DNA of 64,000 bases from positions 2,195,494 to 2,259,493 of the forward strand of contig NW_022985549.1 in assembly GCF_010093815.1 (NCBI RefSeq), read 5' to 3'. Under the pieces are notes generated by a model. That model did not search any database, was not told the origin of the DNA, and worked only from the letters and a program-made list of their open reading frames with translations. Below are positions 12,175 through 23,801 of the stretch, one piece after another. The position numbers were made by a program, and so were the translations under genes. Every line of letters begins with the position of its first letter. The stretch's first letter is position 1. This DNA comes from Pseudovirgaria hyperparasitica (taxonomy: Eukaryota; Ascomycota; Dothideomycetes; Acrospermales; Acrospermaceae).

Positions 12175-12573
12175 TCTGTCGTGCGTCTAAGAGGCCATTG
12201 TAGCTGCTGTTGAGGAGATGAGATGGGTGCTTGGGAAGTGTAATATGCAAACGTACGACGTGTCAAAGGAAGAGAGAAACACAATTTCCAAGTTTGGGCG
12301 ATGGTTCCTCTTGGCAGGGGGCCGTGTTAGGTTGCAGAACGGCGAAGGTGCAGAAGCTCGGATCATTCGGAATGTTTATCAATCACAATAAATCATGTCA
12401 TTGCACCAACAGCATGTAAGTCCAACATGTTCGTCAATTCGCCTTATAATTGATTCTTCAGATCTGTAGGTGCTACATCTCGGTATCGTTCCCGGCGCCA
12501 AACCTGCATACAAAGAGTCCAGTTCTGGGCGCACCCCATTCGTCTAGTCATCTTATCGTACCAGTTTTCCCTA
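12175..12573. other. intergenic region
   Basis: Holds the promoter of the membrane protein and the 3' flank of the AP beta subunit, both on the minus strand. No other signal is seen. Confidence 0.5.
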
Positions 12574-15157
12574 TTATAACAACAACAGGTCTCCATTGCT
12601 CGGCGTTTGTGTCACCTGTTGTGGTTGATTTTGCGTGACAATGTACATGTTTTGCATCGCGGCATCGCCCGACATGCTTACAGGACTACCACCGAACCCA
12701 CCAATCGAGTCCGGACTGAGGTGCATATTGGCCAGTTGCGCACCACCGGGACCATTGAAGTACGCATCGGCAGCATCAGCCGCCGCAGCAATGTTCCCGT
12801 TTGAGTTTGCGAAATTCGTGTCTATCTCTGAAGGTCGTTGTTTTGCGGCTTGTTGGGCGGCAATGTAGCTTGGTAAAAGATGTTTCTGTAGTGCTTTAGA
12901 GTCCTGTAGTCGTCTAGGTCTTGCAGACCGGAACACCTGTTGGACTGGCTTAAGGTAGACTGTCGCAAGCGTACCGACGTTGAGACACATCTCTTCTAAT
13001 GTGGTCGGATCGAGCTTTTCGCTCTCTTCTGCTGTGATAGCGGGCTTATCGCCCATGACCACCTTTTTAGCGGTGTTGGGATCAGATGAAAGTAGTCGCC
13101 AATACATGTACCCTCGGTCTCGGAGATCTGGGTTATCTGTCTCTTCAGTCGCCCACTTCAAGACCTTCGGTACAAGCTCTTGTCCCTTGGTAGGTCTTTG
13201 AATGAACAGTTTCACGGTAGCTGTGAGAAGCGCGAGCTGAACTTCATGTGTCTCATCTGCGAACGTGAACAAGAAGTCATCAAGTAGTACATCGCTATTA
13301 TCAATCCTGTCCGCATACTCCCCGATGACCCATATCATCGCCGCTTTGGCCTCAGGTTCGTCGAGCGAGTCTAAATTGTCACAGAGCGTAGAGATGATCG
13401 ATTCGTACTGATTTGGATATTTGCGGAAGATGTTGCGGATTACCACGGTCGCCTCTTGTACTATGTATGATACTTTAGTAGCGACCAAGTCAAGCAGCGT
13501 ATTGATACATAGCCTTGCGGCTGGCTCAATCTTTATAGCTAGCTTTCCTATGGCGCGAACAGATTTCCGTACGAAATCGACATCGATTTCTGTCGCGTAC
13601 CTAGGACAGACAGTCAGTACGAAATTTATCGTCGTGAGTGTCATTGCTTACTCGCGGAGCTCTGTGAGAACTTCGTTGATGTTACGCTCATTGGCGAGCA
13701 TAAAAATTAGTTCTAACTTAGTAACCTTTACATATATTGGGTCGTTATATTTGCAGAAGAAAACACGAATATCATTTCGCAGGACATCCGGTCTTCTTTG
13801 AAGGATCAGGAGTGCATTACGGAGGGCGAGGTATTGGATTTCGGGTCCTTTGGAGAGTAGTGTGACAAGTGGCGGCGATAGCTTGTTACACAAGGCTGAT
13901 ATTATCTTCTCGTCGGCAATATAGTTCATGAGGTAGAGTACAACTCGTATACAGGTCAGGACGACAGCCGAGTTGCTATGTGAAAGTCGGGGCGAGATGC
14001 GCTCGGCCAGTAATGCGGCTTCTAGATTGTCCTGGGGGACGTAATTCATCATGGCTTCCAAGATGTACGTTTGACCCCATCTGCAACCATTAGCAATGTC
14101 TTAAGTGCGACGAATGCTGGACATACTCTGAGCACTCTGGTAGTATCTGTACTATCTTCGATGCGCTGGCATAGTCAATGGTCAGCTTGATGGACTCGCT
14201 CCTTTCCCAAATATCCATCAGCGCAGCCAATGCACTAGAGACCACAAAAGGATTGTCATCTCTAAGCATGCTATTCAATCGGTCGATGAGATCTGAGTTC
14301 TCCACCAAGTTCTTATTATGATCGTAAAGTTTGGCGACTGTAAAGGCCGCAGTTTTCCGCACGTATGGATCAGTATCCCGCAATAGGTTCTTGAGTGGTC
14401 CTATTGTTTTCTCAATGAACTGCGCTACGTGTATATAGGACATGGTCCTTAATGCGAGCGCTCGCACGAGAGGGTTGTTGTCTTCCATATCCTTCAGCCT
14501 TATTAGTATCTGCAACAGCAATCATGACAGAGTCGATATACCTGAACGAGGATTGGCAAAGCGTTGAGCGCAACATCTGGTTTTATACGCGCATAGTTGA
14601 CTAAGTAGAGGAAACACCTAGGAGAGTCATGAGCTACAAAGTCCTCCTCAAAGCCAGCTTTTTCTCACATCTTCTTTATCTCGAGGTTGGGTATCTGCAT
14701 GCAAACAATGACGTCGGGAAACAGAGCCACCATGTCGTTATTGCTCATGGTCATGTTGGCCACAATCTTCTTCAGTGCTATCTTCTTCCCAGCATGGTTT
14801 TTGTCCTTCTTTCCGCCAGCGGTAAGCTCTAATCGTAGTTCTGCGACTTTGCCCTGCGGAGGTCTGTTAGAAACACTATTGGTATGCAGCTTTGAGTTTA
14901 GACTAAGAGTCGTGAAAAACATGATTAGACAGTCCTAGATACATTTCTCGAGCGTGTTATCCAATGGAGCTGTAACTTTTTGGAAAGCAAGTCTCAGCCG
15001 CGGATACGAACGCTCGGTTGCGAGGATGCGGAGCGGTTGCTACGGGCTTGAGGCGCGAGTCTAGATATACGGCTGCGTCTGCAACCAAGCAATGAGGTAG
15101 AAGAGGTGAATAACCTACCCTGGCGAAAAGTTTCGCATCTTGCCCCGTTGTACTCAT
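12574..15157 (-). CDS. clathrin adaptor complex large subunit beta (AP-1/AP-2 type)
   Basis: The beta-adaptin of a clathrin adaptor, acting in trans-Golgi/endosome or plasma-membrane vesicle formation. Six exons: 15157-15119, 14853-14669, 14617-14542, 14491-14127, 14080-13652 and 13600-12574, giving 706 aa. The whole armadillo-like adaptin N-terminal domain is present: [69 protein letters not shown] and [10 protein letters not shown] are hallmark beta-adaptin blocks. After about residue 580 comes an Ala/Asn/Gln-rich hinge, and the protein ends in NGDLLLL. It lacks the C-terminal ear domain of animal beta-adaptins, as in the short yeast Apl1/Apl2 proteins. AP-1 is more likely than AP-2 but not proven. 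An alternative upstream ATG lies at 15181. Confidence 0.93.
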
Positions 15158-15598
15158 GCTGTCCGGATATGTCTGTTTCAACTTCTAAGGTGATATACGC
15201 TTTCCTCGATTGCGATTTAGTCGTTCTCCTTTAGTCCCCTCCAATACGAGCCGAAGCTGTCAGAGTCCGGGCGTTGCGATTTCGCGAAGGGTCTGATCGT
15301 TCGATTAGGCCACCAGGAAGTTTTTGAGCATGTCTAAGGGAAAGAAAATGACATTACAAACACGAAGAAGCGCGCGAATATGTGAATGACGAGTTGTTCC
15401 CATGCTCAAGTCTGCATCTGGGGTAAGGTTCAGTAGGGTAGCTCCTGCTTAATAAAACCGCTCCACATAACGTCCGTGCACAACGGACACTTTTGGACGA
15501 CGTTCAACGAGAATGTGGAAGCCTGTTCAAACAACCAACAACCACATTGCTCACACAGTGTTTGTCGAACATATACGTCGGAACTATTCAGTAACTCT
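15158..15598. other. divergent promoter region
   Basis: Serves the AP beta subunit (minus) and EMC4 (plus). An open frame in phase with EMC4 begins at 15476 (ATG at 15504 or nearby in that frame is not convincing), but its residues do not resemble the family. No other feature is seen. Confidence 0.45.
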
Positions 15599-16159
15599 AT
15601 GATGACTGCGCTTCCTCCTCCTCCCCCTCAGTGGGTACTTGATCTCGCAGCCACGCCAACAACGAAGCCGAAGATTTCCTCTATACCTGATCCTCCGGGC
15701 TTCACGACCGCGAAACAACAGCGCGGCGCTTCAGCGAAGACGCCTCAACGTAAACCCCCAACACAAGAAGAAATGGAAACACTGAAAGTGAAGAAGGCCT
15801 GGGAAGTTGCTATTGCACCTGCCAAACAGCTACCAATGAACGCTATCGGCATGTACATGTCTGGCTCTTCGCTACAGATATTCAGCATCATGATGGTGTT
15901 CATGCTATTCAAAACCCCTATTACCGCTGTTCTCAATATTCAGCGTACATTTCTGCCATTTGAAACACCCAACACATCTGGCCGCCTGATTCAGGTCAAG
16001 CTGGTTTTCTTGGCGACAAACTGCGCAGCTCTGGCTTTGGGAATATGGAAGGTGAATCAGATGGGACTTCTACCAACAACACGAAGTGACTGGCTAGCTT
16101 GGGAAGAGCCGCGGACGAATCTGGAACTGGCGGTACCGGGACTTGGCATAGGCATATAA
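15599..16159 (+). CDS. EMC4: ER membrane protein complex subunit 4
   Basis: A subunit of the EMC, which inserts tail-anchored and multi-pass proteins into the ER membrane. A single exon encodes 186 aa from the ATG-ATG pair at 15599. A Pro-rich N-terminus leads into a cytosolic stretch and then the core block APAKQLPMNAIGMYMSG and SLQIFSIMMVFMLFKTPI, which is diagnostic of EMC4/DUF1077. A second hydrophobic helix (LVFLATNCAALALGIWKV) follows. The tail ends at ELAVPGLGIGI. Length matches fungal EMC4 proteins (yeast about 190 aa). Translation could start further upstream in the same frame, but that region does not look like the family. Confidence 0.95.
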   Translation: MMTALPPPPPQWVLDLAATPTTKPKISSIPDPPGFTTAKQQRGASAKTPQRKPPTQEEMETLKVKKAWEVAIAPAKQLPMNAIGMYMSGSSLQIFSIMMVFMLFKTPITAVLNIQRTFLPFETPNTSGRLIQVKLVFLATNCAALALGIWKVNQMGLLPTTRSDWLAWEEPRTNLELAVPGLGIGI

Positions 16160-17639
16160 GTGGAATAGATTACACCAGCGGGAGGCATTACCTGGGAGGA
16201 GAATCATATAGTAATTACAGAAACTGCTATTGAGAGATGAATAGAGCTCTCGCTCGTGTCGCAGCCATATCTCCGCGGTCGATTGTATGTCTCGGTTCCA
16301 ATCTTATATGGTCCTGTCGTATGAGTATGAGTCCGGCGCTGTCCAGATCTTTGATCCAGCTGCGCTTTGAATGGATATCTGCTGGACGCTCGCTCACATG
16401 ACTCGCTATACAAACCACTTATTGATGTGTAATCCAAAACTACCTCCTTCACATGCTGCTAGAGGAGTAGTGACTATGCGAGGAAACACGCGTTAGAGCT
16501 GATATGATGAAAATTTGGGAGGTCCTAAGAAAATATTAGACGGAATGAGCAATAAGCAAGTAGGGAATGAAATTGAATAAGCGGCTAGGACGGAGAGAAT
16601 GCTGGACGAAGCGGGGAAAAGGCGTCAAGGCTAAGGTGTCACGAGCTTATATTGATGAGGTTCGGATTCAATTCATGACTCGTCACTATGGCCTGGGCAA
16701 GCTTGTGTCCTAGCTGACCTATCATGGTAGATACAAGGTCGGTAAAGCATAGTAACACATTACCAGGTGTTACAAAGTGGAATGCAGGCTTCTCAGTCGG
16801 GCGAGCTAAGCACGCTGAAGCAGAGGTTGTGAATTGGACCCGTCCTGTTGGAATCTGTAGGATTGAGAGCAAAGCACCCGTCATGGTACAATAAACATGG
16901 ATGCGGATACCTACTACATACCTCGAGTGTCCATTCTCGTGCGTCGGAGCAGTGCGCACAAACATGCACGCATACGCCGCAATAAGGTCCCTGGCACGGA
17001 AGGTGTAGTGATCACCGTGACCAGCTACCTTGTTGAGCTGATGCAGATGCAGATGCTAAACCCCAACACCTCCACACGCAAGGGCTGACACTGGACACTG
17101 GTGAATGATGAACAATGATGGTGGCAGGAAATGATATGGACGCTTGAGAGTCAGGCATCAGGCTTACGCTGCTTATTCCCTACATACTACTAGTACTACT
17201 ACTGTAATTAGTAGTTAGTCACCTAATTAGTCCCTCCAAGCTTCTTTCACACACTGGACCCCGCAGAACAGTGGGGAGCTCGTGTCCGCCTGATCCCTGC
17301 CACACGCCCAGACTAGTATTCTTTAGGACTAGCACCCACGCTCAAAGTGACGTCGGCGCCAGGGTAGCTGCAGGATTTGAAACTTTGAGAGAGAGAGGGA
17401 AGGTGCAATCTGGGTGATGTTGCAGCTCATATTCAGGCTCACATTCAGGCAGCCTTTGCTCATAAACCTGGGGCTACTGCGGCCAAACAAAACCCCCTCT
17501 CTGTCCCGTGAAGAAGCTTGGAGGTCTCCTTCTCTGCCTCCCGCAAACTATCTCCGGTCACTCTTCTTTACACTTCTCGAGCTCTATACGCAGCAGCGAG
17601 TCAGAGTTCCTTTGCGAAGTCAAAGCATATAACAGCATC
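16160..17639. other. long intergenic region before DUF1774 gene
   Basis: About 1.5 kb with only short open frames. There is a short GATGCA repeat near 17040 and a CTACTA/TAGTAG-rich patch near 17190-17225. A near-duplication (CATATTCAGGCTCA and CACATTCAGGCAG) lies near 17428-17452. A pyrimidine-rich stretch with leader character (17520-17640) precedes the start codon. Nothing else is supportable. Confidence 0.5.
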
Positions 17640-18941
17640 ATGCCGTCTCAGATCTCCAACAACGAGACGATCGAATCGGCCCACCAGGCCGTCCACTGTA
17701 AGTCAAGGTATCCCTAACTGTCACCTCTCACATGTCACTCGCTCTTCCCTTCTGCCTTGGTTGTTCCAAGTATTCCATCGTATATCAGACAGCTGCTGTC
17801 TACCAACTACCATCTACGTATCATCTCTTACACTATGAGTGCTCGTCATCTCATTCGCACTCGAAGCAATTCTGCCAGTCTTTCTAACAGTCAACCTCCA
17901 GCCATCAATCCGTTCAAGTCTGGCGACTCCTCTCGTGAAGCTGTACTCACGTATAAGATTGGCACCGCCCTGTCATGGCTTCTGCTTCTCATCACCAGCG
18001 TCTACTACACCTTCGCTCGCCCTCACGACGGAGGCAATGGCCGTAAGGACAGACACACCATATGGGGTCAAAATGATCTTCATCCTACCGCTTTTGCCTT
18101 GAATAGTGTCATTGTGAGCATCTACTGGTGAGTCTGGGTCTGAATGTCGAATGGGTGTAGTCTCTGACGACAAGTTCTAGGATCGTTCTCTACATTCTAC
18201 AAATTGGCTACTCGTGGCACCTGTACAGCGGCAACTCCGTTTATGTGACTGCAGCTGCAACTGTCGGATCACACTTCATCCTCAACAATCTATTCCTCTT
18301 CGCCTTTATAATGCTCTGGGTGCGCTCGTACTTCTGGATCGCGGAGTTGATCCTCGCTCTCAATTTCATCAACCTCTCCACCGCCTACTTTAATCACAGC
18401 AAGACTCCGCGCTGGATTCACATCGCTGTTGTTTCGGCCCCACTGGCATGGAACTTTGTGGCTCTGTACTGGGCTGGAGCTGCCGCTATCAATCCGAATG
18501 GGCACAGTCTGGTGGCACGCATCGTCGCGAACATCTTTGTCTGGGGTATATTGACATACGGGGCGTTCTTCTTGGCTGCATACAAGGATTACACTATGGG
18601 CTTTGAGTTGTCCATTCTGGCAGCTGGTAAGTCTTTTTGTGGTGAAAATGGAGACATGAACAGTTCACTAGATTGGAAAGTCCTGGATCATGTCCCCATT
18701 CACTATTCAGCCACTCATCAAAGTTGTCATTATCGCTAACATCATGATAGCTCTCGGCGTTGGTCAATTCCTCACCAAGACCATTGCATTTCAGTGGATC
18801 TTCGCTTTCGTCATCATGAGCGTTCTGTTCGTCCTCTCGCTTGCAGTCGGCATTCCAGGCCTACTTGGCCAGGACCCCATCAAGCGCGGACAGATCGTTT
18901 CCGAGGATCGTGAGCGTGCGCCTCTGTTGGCCGACGATTGA
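17640..18941 (+). CDS. DUF1774 multi-pass membrane protein
   Basis: A fungal integral membrane family of unknown function. Four exons: 17640-17697, 17902-18127, 18181-18626 and 18751-18941, giving 306 aa. Family blocks are clear: YKIGTALSWLLLLITSVYY, HTIWGQNDLHPTAFALNS, VGSHFILNNLFLFAFIMLWVRSYFW, AELILALNFINLSTAYF and LAWNFVALYWAGAAA. There are at least seven hydrophobic helices, and the C-terminal tail ends in an acidic/dileucine-like region (ERAPLLADD). The first intron is long for this genome (204 nt). A second ATG at 17835, inside that intron and in frame with exon 2, would give a different N-terminus (MSARHLIRTRS) without splicing. The protein is probably in the vacuole or plasma membrane; this is inference. 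Confidence 0.88.
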
Positions 18942-19320
18942 TGTATGACAGATGCTGGGCAAATGGTCACAGCTCAGTACGCATTACACTAACACATCAT
19001 GGCTTCCTCGACTCGAAAGGCATGATCCGGGATACCAACTGAGGATGACCGGATGCTATTACGAGCAAAGTCTGCTTCAGGTCTCCCTAGCATTAACGGG
19101 CGTCTTGTTTTAGGAGCATGCATTCTCGATAGTTTTGATCCTTATTCTGTAGCGTAATTGACGATGTTGTTTTTCCACGACGCCGGCCCCTTGCGGAGTC
19201 TTGATATGAATGGTATCTTCTATGTTGAAAGAGAAGTAGACATGCCTCTAAGGGCAGTACATGATGTAGACATCTATCCCAACGCCGTAACAGTACCGTA
19301 TACACCCAATCTAAGCATGC
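18942..19320. other. convergent intergenic region
   Basis: 3' flanks of the DUF1774 gene and of cystathionine beta-synthase. No other feature is seen. Confidence 0.5.
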
Positions 19321-20958
19321 TCACACATGTCCATTCGTCTTGCCCTGCCTCACCAACCATGTCAGCAAATCAACCTTTGTAACCACCGCCACAGGCTTCA
19401 TCGTCCCCTGCCCATCTTTCTCCGTCACCACCGCCGCGCTGTTCCACTCGAAGAACCGACTCAGCGAACTCAGCGGCGTGTCCCGTGTAATCTCCACGAA
19501 CGGCCTCGGGCCCTTGCCCTTGGGTCGACGAATCCTCGCATCTCCATTCGCAGCAGCATGCTTATCCTCGAGCGACTGCGCCTCAAACAGAGCCGTGAAA
19601 TCGGTCGGATCGGTGACAATCTCGGCCAACTTGCCGAAATCAAACATCACCTCGGTGACGGGCGACGTGGGACTCGCACGCCCACGGCTGATCCACGAGA
19701 GCAGATTGCCCAGAGTCAACATGCCGACGAGCCTTGTGCCGTTTGGCGCGGACGCGACGGGGATCTGGTCGAAGCCCTTGTCGCGCATCGTCTCGATGGC
19801 GGCGCCGCATGTGCTGTCGCTGAGCACGGTAGTGATGGGCTTGAGGCGCAGCGCGGAGACGGTCGCGCCGTGGAAGGGATCATGCGATGCGGACACGGAG
19901 GTGCGACGGGTCGAGATGTGCGCTGGCGGGGACGGCGGCGGGGTCGAGGGGAGGAGGTCGTTTGCGGCGAGCCAGTCGTCGTCGACGAATTTGGAGAGGT
20001 AGCTGCGGATGGAGTCGGGGAGGATGACGACGACGGTGTCGTCGGCGGTGAGGGCGAGGTCTTTGCATGCTTTGATGGCGGCGTCGAGGGCGGACCCGGA
20101 GCTGCCGCCGCAGAGGATGCCTTCTTCGGCGATGAGGCGGCGGGCGTAGTGGAAGGCGGCGCGGTCGTCGGTTTTGTACCATTTGTTCACGCTGCTTTGG
20201 TTGAGCACGCCGGGAACGAAGTCATAGCCGATGCCCTCGACTTTGTAGCCCTCAGAGGAGGTGTTGAGGGATGAGGGCTGCGCAAGGATCGAGCCGATAG
20301 GGTCGGCGCCGATGATGCGCACTGTCGAGCTGTGTTTGCGGATACCGTTTGCGAGGCCTGTGATTGTGCCGCCTGTGCCGACGCCGGCGACGATGGCGGT
20401 CACTTTGCCTTCTGTTTGCTCCCAGATTTCCTCTGCGGTGCCGAATTCGTGGGCGAGGGGGTTGTTCTCGTTGTTGTATTGGTCGAGGATGTGCGAGTTG
20501 GGAATCTCCTTGTGTAGACGCTTTGCGACGCCGATGTTCGACTCAGGAGATTCGGAGGCAGCTTGTGTTGGGGTGCGAATGATTTCAGCGTTGAAGGCGC
20601 GGAGAACAGAGACCTTTTCCGGCGACATCTTCTCCGGAAGAGTGATGATGACTCTGTAGCCCTTGACTGCGCCGACGAGAGCGAGACCGATACCAGTGTT
20701 ACCACTCGTCGGCTCTATCAATGTGTCGCCTGGCTTTATGCGACCCTCCTTCTCAGCTTGTTCTATCATGCGAAGCGCAATGCGGTCCTTCACACTGCCT
20801 CCGGCATTGAACATCTCCAGCTTTGCGTACATGTTTGCCTCTATTCCCAAGCTCTTTGGTATCTTATTCAGGCGCACCAGTGGTGTGTTCCCAATTTGCT
20901 CGATCACAGACTCCATCACTACTGGAGGGATGGCGGGGCGCGTCTTGGTGGAAGCCAT
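19321..20958 (-). CDS. cysB/CYS4-like: cystathionine beta-synthase
   Basis: A PLP enzyme condensing serine with homocysteine to cystathionine, the first step of reverse transsulfuration, in the cytosol. It is uninterrupted, 545 aa. The N-terminal catalytic domain has the PLP lysine Lys57 (NAGGSVKDRIA), the substrate loop EPTSGNTGIG, the PLP phosphate loop GVGTGGT and GGSSGSA. A Pro-rich linker near residue 340 joins a C-terminal pair of CBS regulatory domains (GATVSALRLKPITTV, MRDKGFDQIPVA and FVEITRDTPLSSL). As in yeast Cys4, it lacks the N-terminal heme-binding extension of animal enzymes. Third codon positions are strongly G/C-biased, so long antisense frames occur. Cystathionine beta-lyase, which consumes the same product, lies 35 kb away. 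Confidence 0.95.
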   Translation of the reverse strand: MASTKTRPAIPPVVMESVIEQIGNTPLVRLNKIPKSLGIEANMYAKLEMFNAGGSVKDRIALRMIEQAEKEGRIKPGDTLIEPTSGNTGIGLALVGAVKGYRVIITLPEKMSPEKVSVLRAFNAEIIRTPTQAASESPESNIGVAKRLHKEIPNSHILDQYNNENNPLAHEFGTAEEIWEQTEGKVTAIVAGVGTGGTITGLANGIRKHSSTVRIIGADPIGSILAQPSSLNTSSEGYKVEGIGYDFVPGVLNQSSVNKWYKTDDRAAFHYARRLIAEEGILCGGSSGSALDAAIKACKDLALTADDTVVVILPDSIRSYLSKFVDDDWLAANDLLPSTPPPSPPAHISTRRTSVSASHDPFHGATVSALRLKPITTVLSDSTCGAAIETMRDKGFDQIPVASAPNGTRLVGMLTLGNLLSWISRGRASPTSPVTEVMFDFGKLAEIVTDPTDFTALFEAQSLEDKHAAANGDARIRRPKGKGPRPFVEITRDTPLSSLSRFFEWNSAAVVTEKDGQGTMKPVAVVTKVDLLTWLVRQGKTNGHV

Positions 20959-21537
20959 CTTGAGTTGTACGTTTGAGCTGATGCAGGAGTCAGGAACAAA
21001 AGATTTAGAACAAATCTATGAAGAAATGATTGAGGAAATCGGCCAGATCCGACACACGCTGTAGAACGTTCGTTGGTGTTAGTCGTCGTCTCAACTTTTT
21101 CATCCGGATATCCAAGGTGGCGTCGGGGTTCAAGCAAAGCCGTTTGTACCCGCAAAAGGAGCCCCGCCCTGGCTAGACGCTAAACTGAGCTAGTTCAGCC
21201 CTATGGAGATGAAGCATGCAGTACTCAACGCTTATTAGATCAAAAGAAGTAGTTTACAGCTCCAGGAAACTAATTCATATGGACGTCTATTACCCTTTGG
21301 GAATTTCATAGACTGCACGCATACATACTGGTAATATCATCACTTGCGCTCGCAAAGATAGACTTAAACACTGTGGCGATTGTGCAATCGGCGCCGCCGA
21401 TTTGCACATACGCTTTATATGTACTACAGATTTCATGTATTAAACTCTAGATTTAATTCGTCTATAGTGACCCACGTACGTTGGCTTTCGCAGATGTCAT
21501 CTGCTCTTCTTCGTATGATTGCGCGACCAAAGCGCAA
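20959..21537. other. intergenic region
   Basis: Promoter of cystathionine beta-synthase and 3' flank of SRP receptor beta, both minus strand. No CDS or repeat is recognised. Confidence 0.5.
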
Positions 21538-22481
21538 TCAAATTTGCTTGGCTATCCACTCCCACCACTTGCCCACGCCAGGGCCATCTGCGCCTGTGAC
21601 ATTTCCCCCTATGACATCCACAAATACATTGACCTCCTCCATTTGTCTGAACTCAAACTTTCCCTCGCCCCCATCCCCAAGCCACTCCTTCTCTTCCTCC
21701 ACTGCGTCATCACTAGTGCCAATGCCAGAATCCAGTAGCCCTTTCGATTTTGTGTTCCTCACATTTGTGATTTCCTTCTCTAATTCTGTCTTGACGAGTT
21801 TCTCAGGCAAAGCGGTGAATAGGTCGAACTTGTTTGCTGCTATCAAGACTGGTAGCTCCTTCGGTCCCTTGCTAGTTTTCGCACTCGTGTATCGCTTTTG
21901 CAACGCTAGTAGCACATCGTGAAGGTACTCCGCAGCCTCGGTGAGGCCCTCTTCTGCGCGTCCTCCTGACTCTTTCGATAAATTCGCCGCATCAACCACG
22001 AATATTATGCCCTTCAACGTCTTCGCATCAAGTTTGTCTGAAGCAAATTGTCTGAGTTTGCCGTGGCCGGGAGTATCGGTAAGTATGAAGCGCTGCGCTC
22101 CACTGAAAGAAGAGTCATTCTCGGATCGGTATTCGTTGGAGGCAGACTTGATCGTGGAAGGCAGGGTGATTTCGGCACTTGAAGGCGTTTGAGAGGTATG
22201 TGTTGCTGAGGTCGAGCCGCGCTCAAGCTACAAATAGCGATCAGTTTATTCCTGGTGTTGAATGGCCTTCCAAGTCATACAAGGGTTAATAGCGACGTCT
22301 TGCCCGCGCCACTAGGTCCTAGAAGCAAGAATGAGGCTGTAGACGCTTGCGCTTGTGTCCGGTACAGGATTGTGTGTATTAAGACTGGTAGTAGGAGGGC
22401 TATCAGAGCTGTTACTATAATAGCAGATATGCTTGGGCTAAAAACCCATGTGAGCCAGCTGTCTTGGTCGTGCCAAGCCAT
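21538..22481 (-). CDS. SRP102-like: signal recognition particle receptor subunit beta
   Basis: A membrane-anchored small GTPase of the ER that recruits SRP receptor alpha for co-translational targeting. Two exons (22481-22281 and 22227-21538) give 296 aa. An N-terminal hydrophobic anchor (ISAIIVTALIALLLPVLI) is followed by the P-loop LLGPSGAGKTSLLT. The switch II region is LTDTPGHGKLR, then GIIFVVDAANLS, and the guanine-specificity motif is AANKFD. The stretch KSKGLLDSGIGTSDD with a long acidic insert is typical of fungal homologues. The protein ends WWEWIAKQI. The 53-nt intron follows Leu67 and keeps frame. An upstream antisense open frame near 22420-22600 is not used. Confidence 0.94.
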
Positions 22482-23033
22482 AACAACGGAGGTTCAGGAT
22501 CGCAAGATTCTGGTGCTGGAGGCTCAAGAAGTGCATGCGACATCAGCTTTTGTAGGTATGTGAATTTTGTCTTTTTCGGGATTGTGAACTCCGCCATGAG
22601 CTCATAAGCTTCGTGGCCGCTTTCGCTCTCCGAAGCTAGTGCGAAGTGAGGCTAGCTTAGCTCAGCTAGTCCGCCCTCCGCCTCCCGAAAATATACCTAC
22701 GAAGAGAATAGATCGGACATTGTTTCTTTCAACTTTCGCAATCTCATCTACTAATGGCATGGATAAATCCATCGAGTTAGCAAACGTGCTGTTGACTCAC
22801 ATCTATCATAACTTGAACAATCTCTCATCCTGCCGGCTGTATGCATTGTAAATTTGCAATCATAGTATCTAATGGGACAAATGGATTAGAGCCTCTATAT
22901 TTCAAGACGTCAAAGCATCAAAATGAAATTGAATGAGAGTTAACGATCTATAGAAAGATTGGCGCGTAGGTTATATCCGGTCATACACAATGAGCGTAGT
23001 AGTACAAAAGTCCTCATCCTCCAACCTTCTACT
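22482..23033. other. intergenic region
   Basis: Promoter of SRP receptor beta and 3' flank of the secreted protein. The short open frame at 22639-22851 is not convincing. No repeat or RNA is seen. Confidence 0.5.
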
Positions 23034-23677
23034 CTAAGCGGGAGACTGGCCGTTGCACCAGGGGTTGCCCAGAGCCGAGATGCCCAACCCCTTCTTCCAC
23101 TCATTCCACTGGTAAATCCCCGCTGATTTGTAGCAGGCAGTGTCTAGAACCCCCTGGGCCTGGGCAACTTCGTTTGATGTTGCTAAAGTCAAAGTATCAG
23201 CAAATTTTCCTCCTTAGTAGACTCAAATTGTCATTACGTACCATGGTTTCCATTGCCCCATTCACACAGATAAGCATAGGTTCCTGCATCCGTCAAGGCA
23301 AAGTAGTGTCCGTGGACCCAAGGAGACTCCCCATTGCCCTGAGAGTTCGCCCAGTTCGACAAACTACCCCAGGCAGTTTCGACGGCATCCTGTTGCTGGG
23401 TGCTGAACCCGAAGTCTTCGCAGCCTGTCCATGTGTTGACACGCTTCTCGACAGCCATACGGTCAAGAGCTGCGGGAGTGGTGGTGTTGAGGTTGGCAAG
23501 ACGCTTGATGACAGGGGCGCCGGTGGAATCGAAAGAGAAATGGTGGATTCCGGCCTCGAGGTCGAGCGGAAGTGGTGGAAGGCCACCGGCTTGACCGGCA
23601 CCAGACTGGGTGGCTGGAAGCGCGGAGGTGGTTGCTGCAATAGCAGCGAGTAGGGAGATAGGAGTCGAGAAATGCAT
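23034..23677 (-). CDS. small secreted protein with probable Kex2 site
   Basis: Two exons (23677-23242 and 23182-23034) give 194 aa. I do not recognise a named domain. The signal peptide is MHFSTPISLLAAIAATTSALP. A pro-region follows with two dibasic KR sites (VIKR and VEKR). Cleavage after the second would release a mature chain of about 114 residues starting VNTWTGCEDFGF. The mature part has four cysteines (TGCEDF, YLCEWG, TACYKS and PWCNG), enough for two disulfides, and is rich in Trp and Gly. The intron (59 nt) is in phase and restores Ala. A TATA-like element lies about 130 bp upstream. Extracellular location is well supported. A role in host or microbe interaction is only inference. Confidence 0.8.
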
Positions 23678-23801
23678 TTTGAGATTGGTTTAGATGTAAA
23701 GTTTCAAACTAGGTCTGGATTCTGTGGTAGGTATGGTTGTTCTGAATGTTTTGGAAGGTTGAGCTGTTGATGAATATTGATTCGGGTGCTGAGATATCTC
23801 A

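Noticed and set aside
19327-20274. 315-aa plus-strand open frame
   Set aside because: Antisense to cystathionine beta-synthase, an artefact of GC-rich codons.
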